Assembly: GCF_014646095.1 (NCBI RefSeq)
Contig: NZ_BMMU01000005.1
Span: forward strand, 292,309-335,142
Direction of reading: 5' to 3'
DNA from: Streptomyces lacrimifluminis
Lineage (GTDB): Bacteria; Actinomycetota; Actinomycetes; Streptomycetales; Streptomycetaceae
Length of the DNA stretch: 42,834 nt
Part shown: one piece after another, positions 23,288-31,619 of the stretch
How the letters are laid out: each line of letters opens with the position of its first letter
Numbering within the stretch: the first letter of the stretch is position 1
Translations under genes and position numbers: made by a program
Notes under the pieces: model-generated
Seen by the model: only the letters and a program-made list of their open reading frames with translations
Database searches by the model: none
Told to the model about the DNA's origin: nothing

Positions 23288-23869
23288 CTACAGGTCGCCG
23301 CTGCCGACCCGCTCGTACCGCAGGAGTACGACGCCGTTGCCGAAGGTACGTGACTCGGTGAGCCGGAGCCGGGTGAAACTGTCCGCTTCGGGGAAGAGCG
23401 GCCTGCCGCGTCCGATCAGCACGGGATGGACGCACAGGTGAAACTCGTCGATGAGGTCGTGCCGCATGAACTCGGCGGCGAGTTCGGCACCGCCGACCAC
23501 AAGGTCCCCACCGGGCTGCTCCTTGAGCGCCCGAATGTCCTCCGGGACGACCTCCCGCACGATGGTGGTGTTCCAGTCGGCGTGCTCCAACGTCCGGGAG
23601 AACACGTACTTCGGAATGTCCCGCCAGATGCCGGCGAACTCGACCATGGCTTCAGTGCTGTCGGGGCCGGGGTCGGTGTCGGCGGTGGGCCAGAAGTCGG
23701 CCATGAGTTGGTGGGTGACGCGCCCGGAGAGAATGCCGCCCATGCTCCTGACCTGCTGATTGAAATACCGGTGCAGCTCTTCGTCGACCAGATGCCAGTC
23801 GATCTCGCGATTTGGTCCCTCGAAGTATCCGTCGAGGGAGACGGACATCATCAGCACGGCTTTCCGCAT
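23288..23869 (-). CDS. RibD C-terminal/dihydrofolate reductase-like protein
   Basis: 193 residues from the ATG at 23869 (gaggtg 7 bases upstream). The start RKAVLMMSVSLDGYFEG, the middle GGILSGRVTHQLMADFWP and the later GGDLVVGGAELAAEFMRHDLIDEFHLCVHPVLIGRGRPLF define the RibD_C/YwjB family. These NADPH-binding proteins resemble dihydrofolate reductase, but most have no proven substrate. It is followed 21-51 bases later by the acetyltransferase gene on the same strand. Confidence 0.9.
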   Translation of the reverse strand: MRKAVLMMSVSLDGYFEGPNREIDWHLVDEELHRYFNQQVRSMGGILSGRVTHQLMADFWPTADTDPGPDSTEAMVEFAGIWRDIPKYVFSRTLEHADWNTTIVREVVPEDIRALKEQPGGDLVVGGAELAAEFMRHDLIDEFHLCVHPVLIGRGRPLFPEADSFTRLRLTESRTFGNGVVLLRYERVGSGDL

Positions 23870-24552
23870 GGCACACACCTCATCGACGTCTGGGGCTGCG
23901 ACTGGCGCTCACGGTACTCATCAGGCGTCACCCAAGGCCCCTGTTGCGCGGGGCAGAGGCCAGCAGTGACTGGCAGTATGCCGCCCCAGTTCCTGAGCCG
24001 GCCTCCAGCGAGTGGGGTTCACCATTCCTTCCCGGAGCCGCGCGTGAACTCCTCGTGTGCGGGAGCGTGTTCCGCCTCGCACAGCAGCTTCACCTGTTTG
24101 ACACCTTGGCCTCCGGCTCCTCCCCCATCCGGGAGGGCGCGCCTCTAGCCAAACCCCGATTCTTGATTCCAGTCCGATCGAAAGGAGTGCGGTCACAGCC
24201 GAACCTGGGCATCACCTCGCGTTGTCATGACCCACCCAGGCCTGATTCACCCAATCGTGTGCTCCCCCGACACCCCATACACCCGCGCCCCCGACCTCGG
24301 CAGCACCGCGCACAGACGCGTACCGCCACCCGCCACCCGGCTCCCGGCCCCCGGCTCCCGGCTCCCGGCTCCCGGCTCCCGAGAGCCCCATTCGCCCGGG
24401 CAGGTGCTCAGGACGCGGGCCGGCACGCGCAGGGTCGCGGCGCCTGGCTCGGACACGGCAGGTCCCTGCCCCTCGTCCCCGGCGCTTCCAGGTGGAGAAA
24501 CCCAGTCGTCGTTGAGGTGCCCGACAAAGCCCTGGTCGGCCAGACTTCCACC
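23870..24552. other. 683-bp region without a supported gene
   Basis: It lies between the reductase start and the phosphotransferase start. The plus strand is open over its full length, but the predicted residues look like noise. On the minus strand a short frame (GTG near 24102 to TGA near 24031, VKLLCEAEHAPAHEEFTRGS) has coding-like third positions and may be a gene remnant. A heptamer array sits at 24336-24377. Confidence 0.4.
24336..24377. repeat. Six tandem cccggct heptamers
   Basis: Units start at 24336, 24343, 24350, 24357, 24364 and 24371. The second reads cccggcc; the other five are identical. Confidence 0.9.
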
Positions 24553-25302
24553 GTGGGAAACGACGAGGAGCAGCCGCTGTCCGGCGGGAACATGAGCGCC
24601 GGTGTCGTTCGTGTCGGGGAAACCGTTCGCCGGCCGGCGGGGCCGTGGACTCCGGCAGTGCATGCGCTGGTCGCCCATCTCCACGAGGTGGGCTTCCGGG
24701 CGGCTCCCCGTCCCCTTGGTGTCGACGAGCAGGGGCGTGAGGTGCTGACCTTTGTGAGGGGCGAGGTGATCTGGCCCGACCGGTTCGCGTTGGTGCAGAC
24801 CTCACAGGGGCTGGCTCGTGTGGCGCGTCTCGTACGGGACTTCCACGATGCCGTGGAGGGGTTCACGCCGCCGCCCGACGCCCAGTGGCAGGTGCTGATC
24901 CCCGTCGAGGGGGCTGACATCATCGCCCACCACGACCTGGCCCCCTGGAATCTCGTGGCCGACGGGGAGGACACGTGGGCCTTCATCGACTGGGACACCG
25001 CCGGTCCCGGTACTCGTCTCCGGGACGTCGCTTACGCGATGCGCGGCTTCGTCCAGTTGTCCGCTCACCCTCACTGGCAACGTGCCGACGCCGACAGCCG
25101 CCTGCGGATCTTCGCCGACGCCTATGGACTCGATGAGAGCGAACGGCGTGCGCTGGTGCCCCTGTTGGGCCGCCGTACCCGGGCCATGCACGACTTCCTG
25201 CGTGAGCGGGCCGCCGAGGGCAGCCAGCCATGGGCGACGCTCTGGGCCGAAGGCCACGGCGACGCCTGGCGGAGCGACGCCGAATACATCGAGCAGCGCT
25301 AA
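24553..25302 (+). CDS. Aminoglycoside phosphotransferase (APH) family protein
   Basis: The GTG at 24553 is chosen because the next residues include the family-typical PLSGGNMSAGVVRVG; the ATG at 24592 is an alternative start. The 249-residue product has an N-terminal nucleotide-binding lobe (VRRPAGPWTPAVHALVAHLHEVGF, PRPLGVDEQGREVLTFVRGEV), the Brenner motif HHDLAPWNLVAD with catalytic Asp and metal-binding Asn, and the second metal site FIDWDTAGPG. APH/choline-kinase-fold enzymes transfer phosphate from ATP to hydroxyls of antibiotics or metabolites. The substrate is not inferable, and housekeeping members are common in Streptomyces. No ribosome site is evident at either start. Confidence 0.85.
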   Translation: MGNDEEQPLSGGNMSAGVVRVGETVRRPAGPWTPAVHALVAHLHEVGFRAAPRPLGVDEQGREVLTFVRGEVIWPDRFALVQTSQGLARVARLVRDFHDAVEGFTPPPDAQWQVLIPVEGADIIAHHDLAPWNLVADGEDTWAFIDWDTAGPGTRLRDVAYAMRGFVQLSAHPHWQRADADSRLRIFADAYGLDESERRALVPLLGRRTRAMHDFLRERAAEGSQPWATLWAEGHGDAWRSDAEYIEQR

Positions 25303-25384
25303 GACCAGTGGGTGCGTGCCCTGCTCACCGGCTGAGTTCGGCGCGGTTCGAGGTGGCGGGGGCGTGAGTCGGAGGGCTTCGTCC

Positions 25385-26005
25385 TCACTCCCCCTTCTGG
25401 AACGTCACCTCCACGCGCCGGTTCTTGCGCCGGCCCTGTTCCGAGGAGTTGTCGGCGATCGGGTAGTCCTCGCTGTAGCCGCGTACCTGGAAGGTGACGT
25501 CCGCGCCCAGGCTGGCGGCCAGTCGGTCGTGGACCTGCTCCGCGCGGCTCTTGGAAAGGGTCAGGCCGTGGGCGTACGAGCCAAGATTGTCGGTGAAGCC
25601 GAAGACCCTGACGTTCGTGGCTTTCTGGGCCTTGATCTCGTCGGCGATCGCCCGGATGCGGGAGTTGGCCTCCGGGTTGAGCTTTGAGCTGTTCTTCGGG
25701 AACAGGACCTCCGCCTGGAGCGCGAACGTCACGTTCTCGTTCGTCTCCACTCGGCGTTCCTCACCGCCCATGTCCTCCACGACCGACTTGATGTCCAGGA
25801 CCTTGGCTGCCGCGAGTGTGGCGCCGTCGGCCAGTTTCAGGCCGGGGCTGTTCGCATCCACCTCTGGGGGTGGAGAGGTGTCGACCGAGCCCGGGGGTGC
25901 GCTGGGATCGTCGTCCGCGGCGGCGGGCGGACCCGCGAGAGAAAGGGTGGCGAGTACCGCCAAGGCTGTGAGTACGGTCGAGGTGGAGCGCCTGGTGACG
26001 GCCAT
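25385..26005 (-). CDS. Secreted OmpA-domain protein of the tad locus
   Basis: From the ATG at 26005 (gagggcgag upstream) the product is 206 residues; a GTG at 26011 overlapping the previous stop is also possible. A signal peptide (STVLTALAVLATLSLAGPPAAA) is followed by a Pro/Ser/Asp linker and a C-terminal OmpA domain (VLFPKNSSKLNPEANSRIR, FGFTDNLGSYAHGLTLSKSRA, RRKNRRVEVTF) with the Asp and Arg that bind diaminopimelate-containing peptidoglycan. It is the last gene of the tad cluster. In Gram-negative tad loci an OmpA-like protein is also common. In a monoderm it probably anchors the apparatus to the wall; that is inference. Confidence 0.9.
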   Translation of the reverse strand: MAVTRRSTSTVLTALAVLATLSLAGPPAAADDDPSAPPGSVDTSPPPEVDANSPGLKLADGATLAAAKVLDIKSVVEDMGGEERRVETNENVTFALQAEVLFPKNSSKLNPEANSRIRAIADEIKAQKATNVRVFGFTDNLGSYAHGLTLSKSRAEQVHDRLAASLGADVTFQVRGYSEDYPIADNSSEQGRRKNRRVEVTFQKGE

Positions 26006-26007
26006 GG

Positions 26008-26604
26008 TCACTCGCCCTCGGAGATTTCGATCGATGCCGGGGGCATCGTGCCGACTTGGAGGTTCACCTGAGTGGAGTCTTCCGGGGGAGCGGGGAACTG
26101 GGCGAACCAGTCGGTCGTCTGTCCCGTGTCCACGCCCCCTCCCTCGAACTTCGTGCACAGGCAACGCCCATCGGTGTCCCGAAGGACGAGGTACTTCTTC
26201 TTGGCCTTGCTGTCGACCAGCGCCGCTCCGGCGAGGGAGGCACCGTTCTTGCTCAACTCACGTTCGTCACCGCGCCAGTCCGCCGCGACCCAGAAATCCC
26301 CACCGCTGTTGGTGACCGTGCCGTTCACCGTCACGAAGCCACCCTGATCACGGACGGCTGAGGTGACGGCGAGTGTGATGTCGCCGTTCTTCACTTCGGC
26401 CAACGCGGGCTCGGCGGCCGGGGGCTGGGACTCCGTCTCCTCGGTCTTTCCTCCATCGGTCCTGCTCGGTGCCGATGAAGAGGCGTTCTTGTCCGTCTTG
26501 TCGCCGTCCCCTCCTCCACAGCCGGCCACCGTGACGAGCAACCCGGTCGCGATCGCCACCGCGGTCACTGCCCTACGGCTCTTCATGGTGCGCCGAAACT
26601 TCAT
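26008..26604 (-). CDS. Lipoprotein of the tad locus
   Basis: The 198-residue protein has a basic start, hydrophobic core AVAIATGLLVTV and lipobox VAGC with Cys at about residue 29. A Ser/Thr/Glu-rich linker and a C-terminal beta-rich domain (ITLAVTSAVRDQGGFVTVNGTVTN) follow, resembling DUF4352/FixG-like immunoglobulin folds. Two further cysteines (RCLCTKF) may form a disulfide or bind metal. It ends two bases before the OmpA gene start. It is likely an outer-face component of the pilus apparatus or its wall passage; no characterised homologue is recognised. Confidence 0.85.
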   Translation of the reverse strand: MKFRRTMKSRRAVTAVAIATGLLVTVAGCGGGDGDKTDKNASSSAPSRTDGGKTEETESQPPAAEPALAEVKNGDITLAVTSAVRDQGGFVTVNGTVTNSGGDFWVAADWRGDERELSKNGASLAGAALVDSKAKKKYLVLRDTDGRCLCTKFEGGGVDTGQTTDWFAQFPAPPEDSTQVNLQVGTMPPASIEISEGE

Positions 26605-26619
26605 CGGTACGACTTCCTC

Positions 26620-27228
26620 TCACTCGGCCAGATACACGGAGAACAGCACGGACGCGTCGGGGAAGTCGCCCGGATTGAAATCTACGGGGTCGATGTTCAC
26701 GATCTGGCCGTCGCAGTCCAACTCGATCGGCAGTGTGGGATCCGCGTCGGGGTTGAAATCACAGCGTGGCTGGATGACGGCGATGGCATCGGCCTTGGCG
26801 TGCATGCCTTCCGTACCCGGAATGATCGAGGCGCCGACTGTGTCGGTGGTCTCCACGGCGACCCGGAATCCGGGGTATCCGTCCCTGACCACAGGTTCGG
26901 CGCCGCCCTGGACCGTTGAGCCGTTCTCCGAGGCGAGCGCCTGTGCTGCCGCCGTGGCCCCGCCACCCGGTGGATCCTGGCCGTTCAGCCAGTCGAGCCA
27001 GTCGTCGCCCTGTCCGATCGCACCCGTCAGGGTTTCCACCAACTCGTCCCGGGCGTCCTGTGCAGCCGCCAACGCAGCAGCGTCCGCCGCGGATTGGGCT
27101 CCGTTGCGGACGGACGCTGCTTGCGCGAACACGAAGAAGGCGACGGCGGCGAAGAGCAGAATCCCCGTCAGCCAGATGTAGATGGGCAGTGTCTGCCCAC
27201 AGTCGCTCAGTGGTCGTGCGTCGGTCAG
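26620..27228 (-). CDS. TadG-like pilus assembly protein (probable CTG start)
   Basis: The product has an N-terminal membrane segment (QTLPIYIWLTGILLFAAVAFFVFAQ) followed by SVRNGAQSAADAAALAAAQDARDE, the TadE/TadG minor pseudopilin signature, and an extracytoplasmic domain ending VLFSVYLAE; 202 residues in all. In this frame no ATG, GTG or TTG occurs between the membrane segment and the long upstream antisense-like stretch. A CTG at 27228 overlaps the pilin stop as CTGA, mimicking the ATGA/GTGA couplings elsewhere in the cluster, and gives MTDARPLSDCGQTLP. It follows the Flp pilin gene directly and precedes the lipoprotein gene by 15 bases. Confidence 0.8.
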   Translation of the reverse strand: MTDARPLSDCGQTLPIYIWLTGILLFAAVAFFVFAQAASVRNGAQSAADAAALAAAQDARDELVETLTGAIGQGDDWLDWLNGQDPPGGGATAAAQALASENGSTVQGGAEPVVRDGYPGFRVAVETTDTVGASIIPGTEGMHAKADAIAVIQPRCDFNPDADPTLPIELDCDGQIVNIDPVDFNPGDFPDASVLFSVYLAE

Positions 27229-27425
27229 CCGCCGATGACGTCGGTGACCGCGTTCCGAATCGCCGTCGAGATCATGCCGTCCAGCCCGAGACCGTCGATC
27301 AGCGTGAAGATCCCGGCAATGATGATCATCAGGCCCGCGTACTCCACGAACCCCGCGCCCTCGTCCCGCTGCCTGCCCTGCATCCGGGAGACGACAGTCC
27401 ACGTCCACCTGTTGAACCTGTCCAC
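27225..27425 (-). CDS. Flp-type pilin
   Basis: From a GTG at 27425 with ggaaggg upstream, the prepilin is 66 residues. The leader ends RQRDEG and the mature part begins AGFVEYAGLMIIIAGIFTLI. Cleavage after Gly puts the invariant Glu at +5 and Tyr at +6, as in Flp prepilins processed by TadV-type peptidases. The mature peptide would be about 42 residues, mostly one hydrophobic helix. It should be the major subunit of the Tad pilus. No prepilin peptidase gene is in this window. It follows the response regulator gene and a 16-bp palindrome. Confidence 0.85.
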   Translation of the reverse strand: MDRFNRWTWTVVSRMQGRQRDEGAGFVEYAGLMIIIAGIFTLIDGLGLDGMISTAIRNAVTDVIGG

Positions 27426-27494
27426 TGCGCCTGCCCTTCCGTCGAACGCCACTAGCGACCCGACCACCGTACGTGAAAGACCCTCTACTCCGCG

Positions 27495-27510
27495 TGGGCC
27501 CAAGGGCCCA
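27495..27510. promoter_or_regulatory. Palindrome tgggccc-aa-gggccca upstream of the pilin gene
   Basis: Perfect 7-bp arms around a 2-bp centre, 70 bases before the pilin start and 24 bases past the response regulator stop. It could be an operator for a pilin promoter or an RNA hairpin that sets the ratio of pilin to upstream transcripts. Confidence 0.4.
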
Positions 27511-27533
27511 ACTTCCCCCCACAGTACGCCCCA

Positions 27534-28328
27534 TCACTCCCACCTCTCCCGAGCCGTTCCCAGCCACCGGGCGATCGCTTCGCTCCGTGTCGTACTGTGC
27601 AGCTTTGCGAAGATGCGGTTGATGTGGTTCTTGACGGTCTTCTCGCTGATGAAGCAGGTGGCGGCGATCTGCTGGTTGTTCACGCCGGCTGCGATGAGAT
27701 CCATAACCTCCACCTCCCTTGAACTCAGGCCGAAGTCCGGTCGGCCGCGGTCGCGGGCGGCGAGTGTCGTCGCGTGGCCGAGCCGGGCCTTTGGAGTCCG
27801 CCGCAAGAGTGCCATAACTGGTTGCAGATGCGAAGAGCTTTCGTTCGGTTCGTAGGAAACGCCGAGCGAATCCGCGACACCCGAACCCTGAGCACCCTGA
27901 ACAGAGGCATGCGCCACCCTTGCCGTCCGCGCCACGACCCGCGATCCCCGTCCCACCGCCCGTACCGCTTCCGTCAACTCCTCGGTCGTGAAGCCTCCGT
28001 GGACCAGGTAGGCCGAGGCGCCCCCGCACAGCGCCTGGCTCACCACCTCCGGCTCGTTGCTGTAGGTCAGCATCATCACCGGGGCCATTAGCGCCAGTTG
28101 GGGAAGGGCCGTGAGGCCGTCCGTGCCGGGCATGCGTACGTCCAGCAGGACCACGTCAGGGTGCACTCGCTCCGCCGCCCACACGGCCTCGGTGCCGTTC
28201 GACGCCTCCGCGACCACCTCGATGTCCGGGTGGCCGCCCAGGAGTGCTGTCAGGCCTGCCCGTACCACCGGGTTGTCGTCCGCCACCAGCACCCTCAGCA
28301 GGTCCTGCCGCCGTTCATCTGTGGACAT
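27534..28328 (-). CDS. NarL/FixJ-type response regulator
   Basis: 264 residues. The receiver domain has DDNPVVRAGL, phospho-acceptor Asp in VVLLDVRMPG, Thr in MLTYSNE and Lys/switch region SAYLVHGG. The canonical Lys of the fifth strand is replaced by His or Val in this block, which may alter phosphotransfer. After a linker of about 45 residues comes a LuxR helix-turn-helix (LSSREVEVMDLIAAGVNNQQIAATCFISEKTVKNHINRI). The ATG at 28328 has aaggagg 9 bases upstream and overlaps the kinase 3' end by 14 bases. With the kinase it forms a two-component pair embedded in the tad locus, probably controlling pilus genes. Confidence 0.92.
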   Translation of the reverse strand: MSTDERRQDLLRVLVADDNPVVRAGLTALLGGHPDIEVVAEASNGTEAVWAAERVHPDVVLLDVRMPGTDGLTALPQLALMAPVMMLTYSNEPEVVSQALCGGASAYLVHGGFTTEELTEAVRAVGRGSRVVARTARVAHASVQGAQGSGVADSLGVSYEPNESSSHLQPVMALLRRTPKARLGHATTLAARDRGRPDFGLSSREVEVMDLIAAGVNNQQIAATCFISEKTVKNHINRIFAKLHSTTRSEAIARWLGTARERWE

Positions 28329-29697
28329 GGGATGCGGCCTCCTTCCGGGGACGGGGACGGGGTATGTGGTCGAGTCCGGGTGGCATCACGTCCACGCGGA
28401 TCTCCGTGCCGCCGTTCTCACCTCGGCCCACGTGCATCACCGCCCCCAGCGATCTCGCCCGTTCCACCATGCCCAGCATGCCGAAGTGGCCTGATCTGGC
28501 TGTCTCTTCGAGGTTCAGGGGGCCGGGGAGGCCCATTCCGTCGTCCCGGATGCGGAGGGTCACGCCCTCCCCGGATGCCCTCGCCTCCAGCGTCACCCTC
28601 GTCGCGCTCGCGTGCCTGCGCGTGTTCTCCAGTGCCTCCGACACGATCGCCAGGAGGTGGTGTGCCGTCCGGTGCGGGAGCAGTACGTCAGCCCCTTCGG
28701 CGCGCGTCTGCAGAGTCGTACGGATTCCCGTGCTCCGCTCGAACTCTGCTCGCCTCTGCGCCAGTTCCGCGATCAGGTCGACGTCCGGGGACGTCAGGGC
28801 CGTGTGGTGGCGCAGGTCTGTCAGGAGGTCGCGGGACTCCGCTGCCGCTCTGCGGGCCGCCGAGGCGACCAGGGTCGCGTTGCGCCCCACCGCCTCCGGA
28901 TCCGTGCCGTCCTTCGACGTCGCCGACCTCGCCAGGGCCTCCGCCGCCAGCCCCAGGCCGTGCAGGGTCTTCGTCACCGAGTCGTGCATCTCCCTTGCCA
29001 GGCGCGCCCGTTCCGACTCCACCGCATCCGCCACCGCCAGACGGGAGTTCGCCTCCGCCAGTGCCTCACTCGCCGTACCGAAGCGGAACATCAGGTTGCG
29101 CAACGTGACGCCGATGATGCCGGCGCCGACGCAGAAACCCGCTATGAGGAGCGTGCTGGTGCCTGTGCCCGGGTGGTGTTCCCAGGCTCGGTGGACCGTG
29201 AGGAGCACCATCAGTTGGAGGCCCGTGAAGACGCCCGAGCCGCGCCAGCCGTAGAGGAGGCCGGCGAGGAGGGGGGTGCACACCGTGGCGTAGGCGAGGG
29301 GGGAGGCGGGGGACGCGGTGAGGAGGAGTATCGCCGCGAACGTCAGGTCCGCCGCCATGAGGGTGGGGTGGGCCAGGAGGCGGGGGGCCAGACGGTCCCA
29401 GTCGCGGTACATGGCGTACGAGGCGGTGATGCCCAGGACCGCAGCCGCCAGGACCGCGTAACGCGGAGCCCCTTCCGCCGTGTTGGTCATCGCGAAGGGC
29501 GCGCCGAGGGCCAGCATCGTCATGCGGACCGCGAACGCCTGGCGGCACAGGGCCTGGAGCGCGTTCAGCTGGAGGCGGATGGTGGCGGGGGCCGGGGCGT
29601 CGTCGGCAAGGTAGCCGACCGTCGGGTCGTAGCCCCGGTTCCGGTTCCGGTTCCGGCCCTGTTGTCCGTCGTGACGCCTTTCCTTCATGGCTCTCAT
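28315..29697 (-). CDS. Sensor histidine kinase (HisKA_3 family) of the tad locus
   Basis: From the ATG at 29697 the protein has 460 residues; starts at 29715 (TTG overlapping the TadC stop) or 29688 are possible. Residues about 60-220 hold six or so membrane helices without a large outer loop, so it may sense within the membrane. The dimerisation box ERARLAREMHDSVTKTLHGLGL carries the phospho-accepting His. The HATPase_c domain shows VSEALENTRRHA (N-box), IRDDGMGLP (G1) and GHFGMLGMVERA (G2). This is a NarX/DesK-class kinase. It is encoded between the TadC platform gene and its cognate regulator gene. Confidence 0.92.
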   Translation of the reverse strand: MRAMKERRHDGQQGRNRNRNRGYDPTVGYLADDAPAPATIRLQLNALQALCRQAFAVRMTMLALGAPFAMTNTAEGAPRYAVLAAAVLGITASYAMYRDWDRLAPRLLAHPTLMAADLTFAAILLLTASPASPLAYATVCTPLLAGLLYGWRGSGVFTGLQLMVLLTVHRAWEHHPGTGTSTLLIAGFCVGAGIIGVTLRNLMFRFGTASEALAEANSRLAVADAVESERARLAREMHDSVTKTLHGLGLAAEALARSATSKDGTDPEAVGRNATLVASAARRAAAESRDLLTDLRHHTALTSPDVDLIAELAQRRAEFERSTGIRTTLQTRAEGADVLLPHRTAHHLLAIVSEALENTRRHASATRVTLEARASGEGVTLRIRDDGMGLPGPLNLEETARSGHFGMLGMVERARSLGAVMHVGRGENGGTEIRVDVMPPGLDHIPRPRPRKEAASHVHR

Positions 29698-29711
29698 CGG
29701 CCGCACCGCCC

Positions 29712-30602
29712 TCAACGTCCCAGAATGGAGCCGAAGTTCGTACCCGAGCCGAGGAACATGCCCGTCGCGATGAGGATCATCGTCGCCGGGAGCATGAACA
29801 CCAGGGTGACGAGGGTTGCCTTGGGGATCGTCTTCGCGGCGCGGCGACGGGATTCCTGGGCGTCCGTGCGGCGCATGTCCGCGGCGATCTGGATCAGGGT
29901 CTCGGCGATCGGGGAGCCGAGCTCCTCGCCCTGCTGGAGCGCCGAGACGAACTGGGCCACCTGCTCACTGGAGTTGCGCTTGCGGAGTTGGTCGAAGGCC
30001 TGGCGGCGGCTGACGCCCATGTCCATCTGGCGGAGTGTGATGCGGAGTTCGTCCGCCCAGGGGCCCTCGTACTTCTCCGCCACCCGGTCCAGGGACTGGC
30101 GGAAGCCCAGGCCTGCCGAGACCACGACAGCGAGCACGTCCAGGAAGTCGGGGAGTGTGCGGTCGATGACGTCCTTGCGTTCCCTTACCGCCTGCCAGAT
30201 CGCCGCGTCCGCGGCCGTCACTCCGAAGGCGAACGTGATGAGCGCGAGGACCAGTTGGCCGTTGGTGAGGAAGATCAGGCCGAGGAGGATGCCGAAGGTG
30301 AAGTAGACCGCTCGGCGGGCCGCGTATCGGGTGATGGTGAGGCCGCCGGGATTGCCCGCCATGTCGATGCGCAGGCGTTTCGCGTCGACCCGGCGGGGGC
30401 CCATCAGGCGGAGGACGAGAGGCGCGAAGCGCATGCCCATGCGGTCCACCGCCGAGTCGGCCTTCGAGACCCGGGTGCCGCCCACCTCCAGGGCGAGGAG
30501 CAGGTCGGAGGGGAGTTTGGCGTCGGCTCGGATCATGCGGACGCCCAGCAGGGCGCCTGCGACGGCGATCGCCATCAACAGGGCAAGCAGCAGTGGCAGC
30601 AT
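29712..30602 (-). CDS. TadC-like type II secretion F-domain platform protein
   Basis: 296 residues from the ATG at 30602 (gaggggag upstream; a GTG at 30614 is an alternative). It has an N-terminal membrane helix, two helices near residues 110-155, and the T2SF/GspF core RTLPDFLDVLAVVVSAGLGFRQSLDRVAEKYEGP, MDMGVSRRQAFDQL and FVSALQQGEELGSPIAETL, followed by two C-terminal helices ending GSGTNFGSILGR. TadC and TadB form the inner-membrane platform on which the TadA ATPase drives pilin extrusion. Its stop overlaps the possible TTG start of the kinase gene (TTGA). Confidence 0.9.
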   Translation of the reverse strand: MLPLLLALLMAIAVAGALLGVRMIRADAKLPSDLLLALEVGGTRVSKADSAVDRMGMRFAPLVLRLMGPRRVDAKRLRIDMAGNPGGLTITRYAARRAVYFTFGILLGLIFLTNGQLVLALITFAFGVTAADAAIWQAVRERKDVIDRTLPDFLDVLAVVVSAGLGFRQSLDRVAEKYEGPWADELRITLRQMDMGVSRRQAFDQLRKRNSSEQVAQFVSALQQGEELGSPIAETLIQIAADMRRTDAQESRRRAAKTIPKATLVTLVFMLPATMILIATGMFLGSGTNFGSILGR

Positions 30603-30619
30603 CCGGTCACTCACTCCCC

Positions 30620-31561
30620 TCAGACTTCGATCTTGCCCAGGCGGCGGATGACGAAGAAGCCGACCGTGTACAGGCCCAGGGAGAGCAGGATCAGGCTCTG
30701 GCCGAGGCCGGAACCGGTCACCTTCTCCAACGCGCCCTCGTTCGAGGAGTTGATGAGGAGGAGGGAACCGAGGCCCAGGCAAGGGACCGTGAAGGCCGTC
30801 GCGTTGACCTCCGACAGCATCGTGCGGACCTCTCGGCGCGTTTCCTTGCGGTCCTCCAGGGTCTGGGTGAGGTTGCGCAGGGAGCTGACCACCGAGCCGC
30901 CCGCCTGGTTGGCGAGGACCAACGTCGTGACCAGGACGACCAGTTCGCGGGACGGAAGGCGTTCAGCCAGCTCGCCCAGCGCGTCGTCGACCGTCCGGCC
31001 CAGGGTCAACTGGTCGGCGACCCTGGCCAGTTCCTCGCCCGCCGGGGCCTCCAGCTCCTCCGCCGCCATCGCCAGGGCTGTCCGCAGGGCGAGGCCGGCC
31101 GCCGTGGCGTTGGCCAGCAGGCGGGCCACGTCCGGGAGTTGGTTGATGAACGCCTCGATACGTTTCTGGAGCTGCCAGTTGAGGAAGATCGCCGCACCCC
31201 AGACCGTCACCAGTGCGGCGATCGGGCCGAAGAAGGGGGCCAGTGCGGTGGCCGCCAGCAGCCACAGCGCGACGCCGACAGCGGTGACGTACGTGAAGAA
31301 CTCGCCCGCTGTCAGGTCCAGTCCGGTCGCCGAGAGGCGGAGGTGGATCGTGCGGCCGAGACGGGTGCGGCGCAGCCTGCGGTCGACGGCCGCGAACCGG
31401 CGTACGCGGCCGGCCGCCGTACGCAGCGCGCCGCCGCCGGAGAGGCGGTCTTCGAGTGCCTGACGCTGGGCGCGGCCGGTGGCGTACGTGTGCACGCCCG
31501 CCACGGCGAGCGTGCCGCACAGCATGGTGGCGCCCAGGGCCAGCGGGACCGAGTTGTTCAT
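30620..31561 (-). CDS. TadB-like type II secretion F-domain platform protein
   Basis: 313 residues from the ATG at 31561 (ggag 9 bases upstream). After an N-terminal helix (VPLALGATMLCGTLAVAGV), two helices flank GPIAALVTVWGA. The F-domain has NQLPDVARLLANATAAGLALRTALAMAAEEL, LGRTVDDALGELAERL and LVVLVTTLVLANQAGGSVVSSLRNLTQTLEDR. A helix pair at the C-terminus ends FFVIRRLGKIEV. It is the partner of TadC in the platform. The gene lies between the ATPase gene (58 bases upstream) and tadC (17 bases downstream), so all three are probably co-transcribed. Confidence 0.9.
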   Translation of the reverse strand: MNNSVPLALGATMLCGTLAVAGVHTYATGRAQRQALEDRLSGGGALRTAAGRVRRFAAVDRRLRRTRLGRTIHLRLSATGLDLTAGEFFTYVTAVGVALWLLAATALAPFFGPIAALVTVWGAAIFLNWQLQKRIEAFINQLPDVARLLANATAAGLALRTALAMAAEELEAPAGEELARVADQLTLGRTVDDALGELAERLPSRELVVLVTTLVLANQAGGSVVSSLRNLTQTLEDRKETRREVRTMLSEVNATAFTVPCLGLGSLLLINSSNEGALEKVTGSGLGQSLILLSLGLYTVGFFVIRRLGKIEV

Positions 31562-31619
31562 GGCTGCTCGCTCCGCGTAGTCGTACAGGTTCTTGAAATG
31601 GTGCTCGGCGTCCGCGTGT

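Noticed and set aside
24336..24377. CRISPR-like short repeats
   Set aside because: The units are head-to-tail heptamers without spacers.
23812..24552. Upstream extension of the phosphotransferase gene
   Set aside because: The frame is open but starts inside the reductase gene on the other strand and encodes Pro/Arg-rich noise, including the heptamer array.
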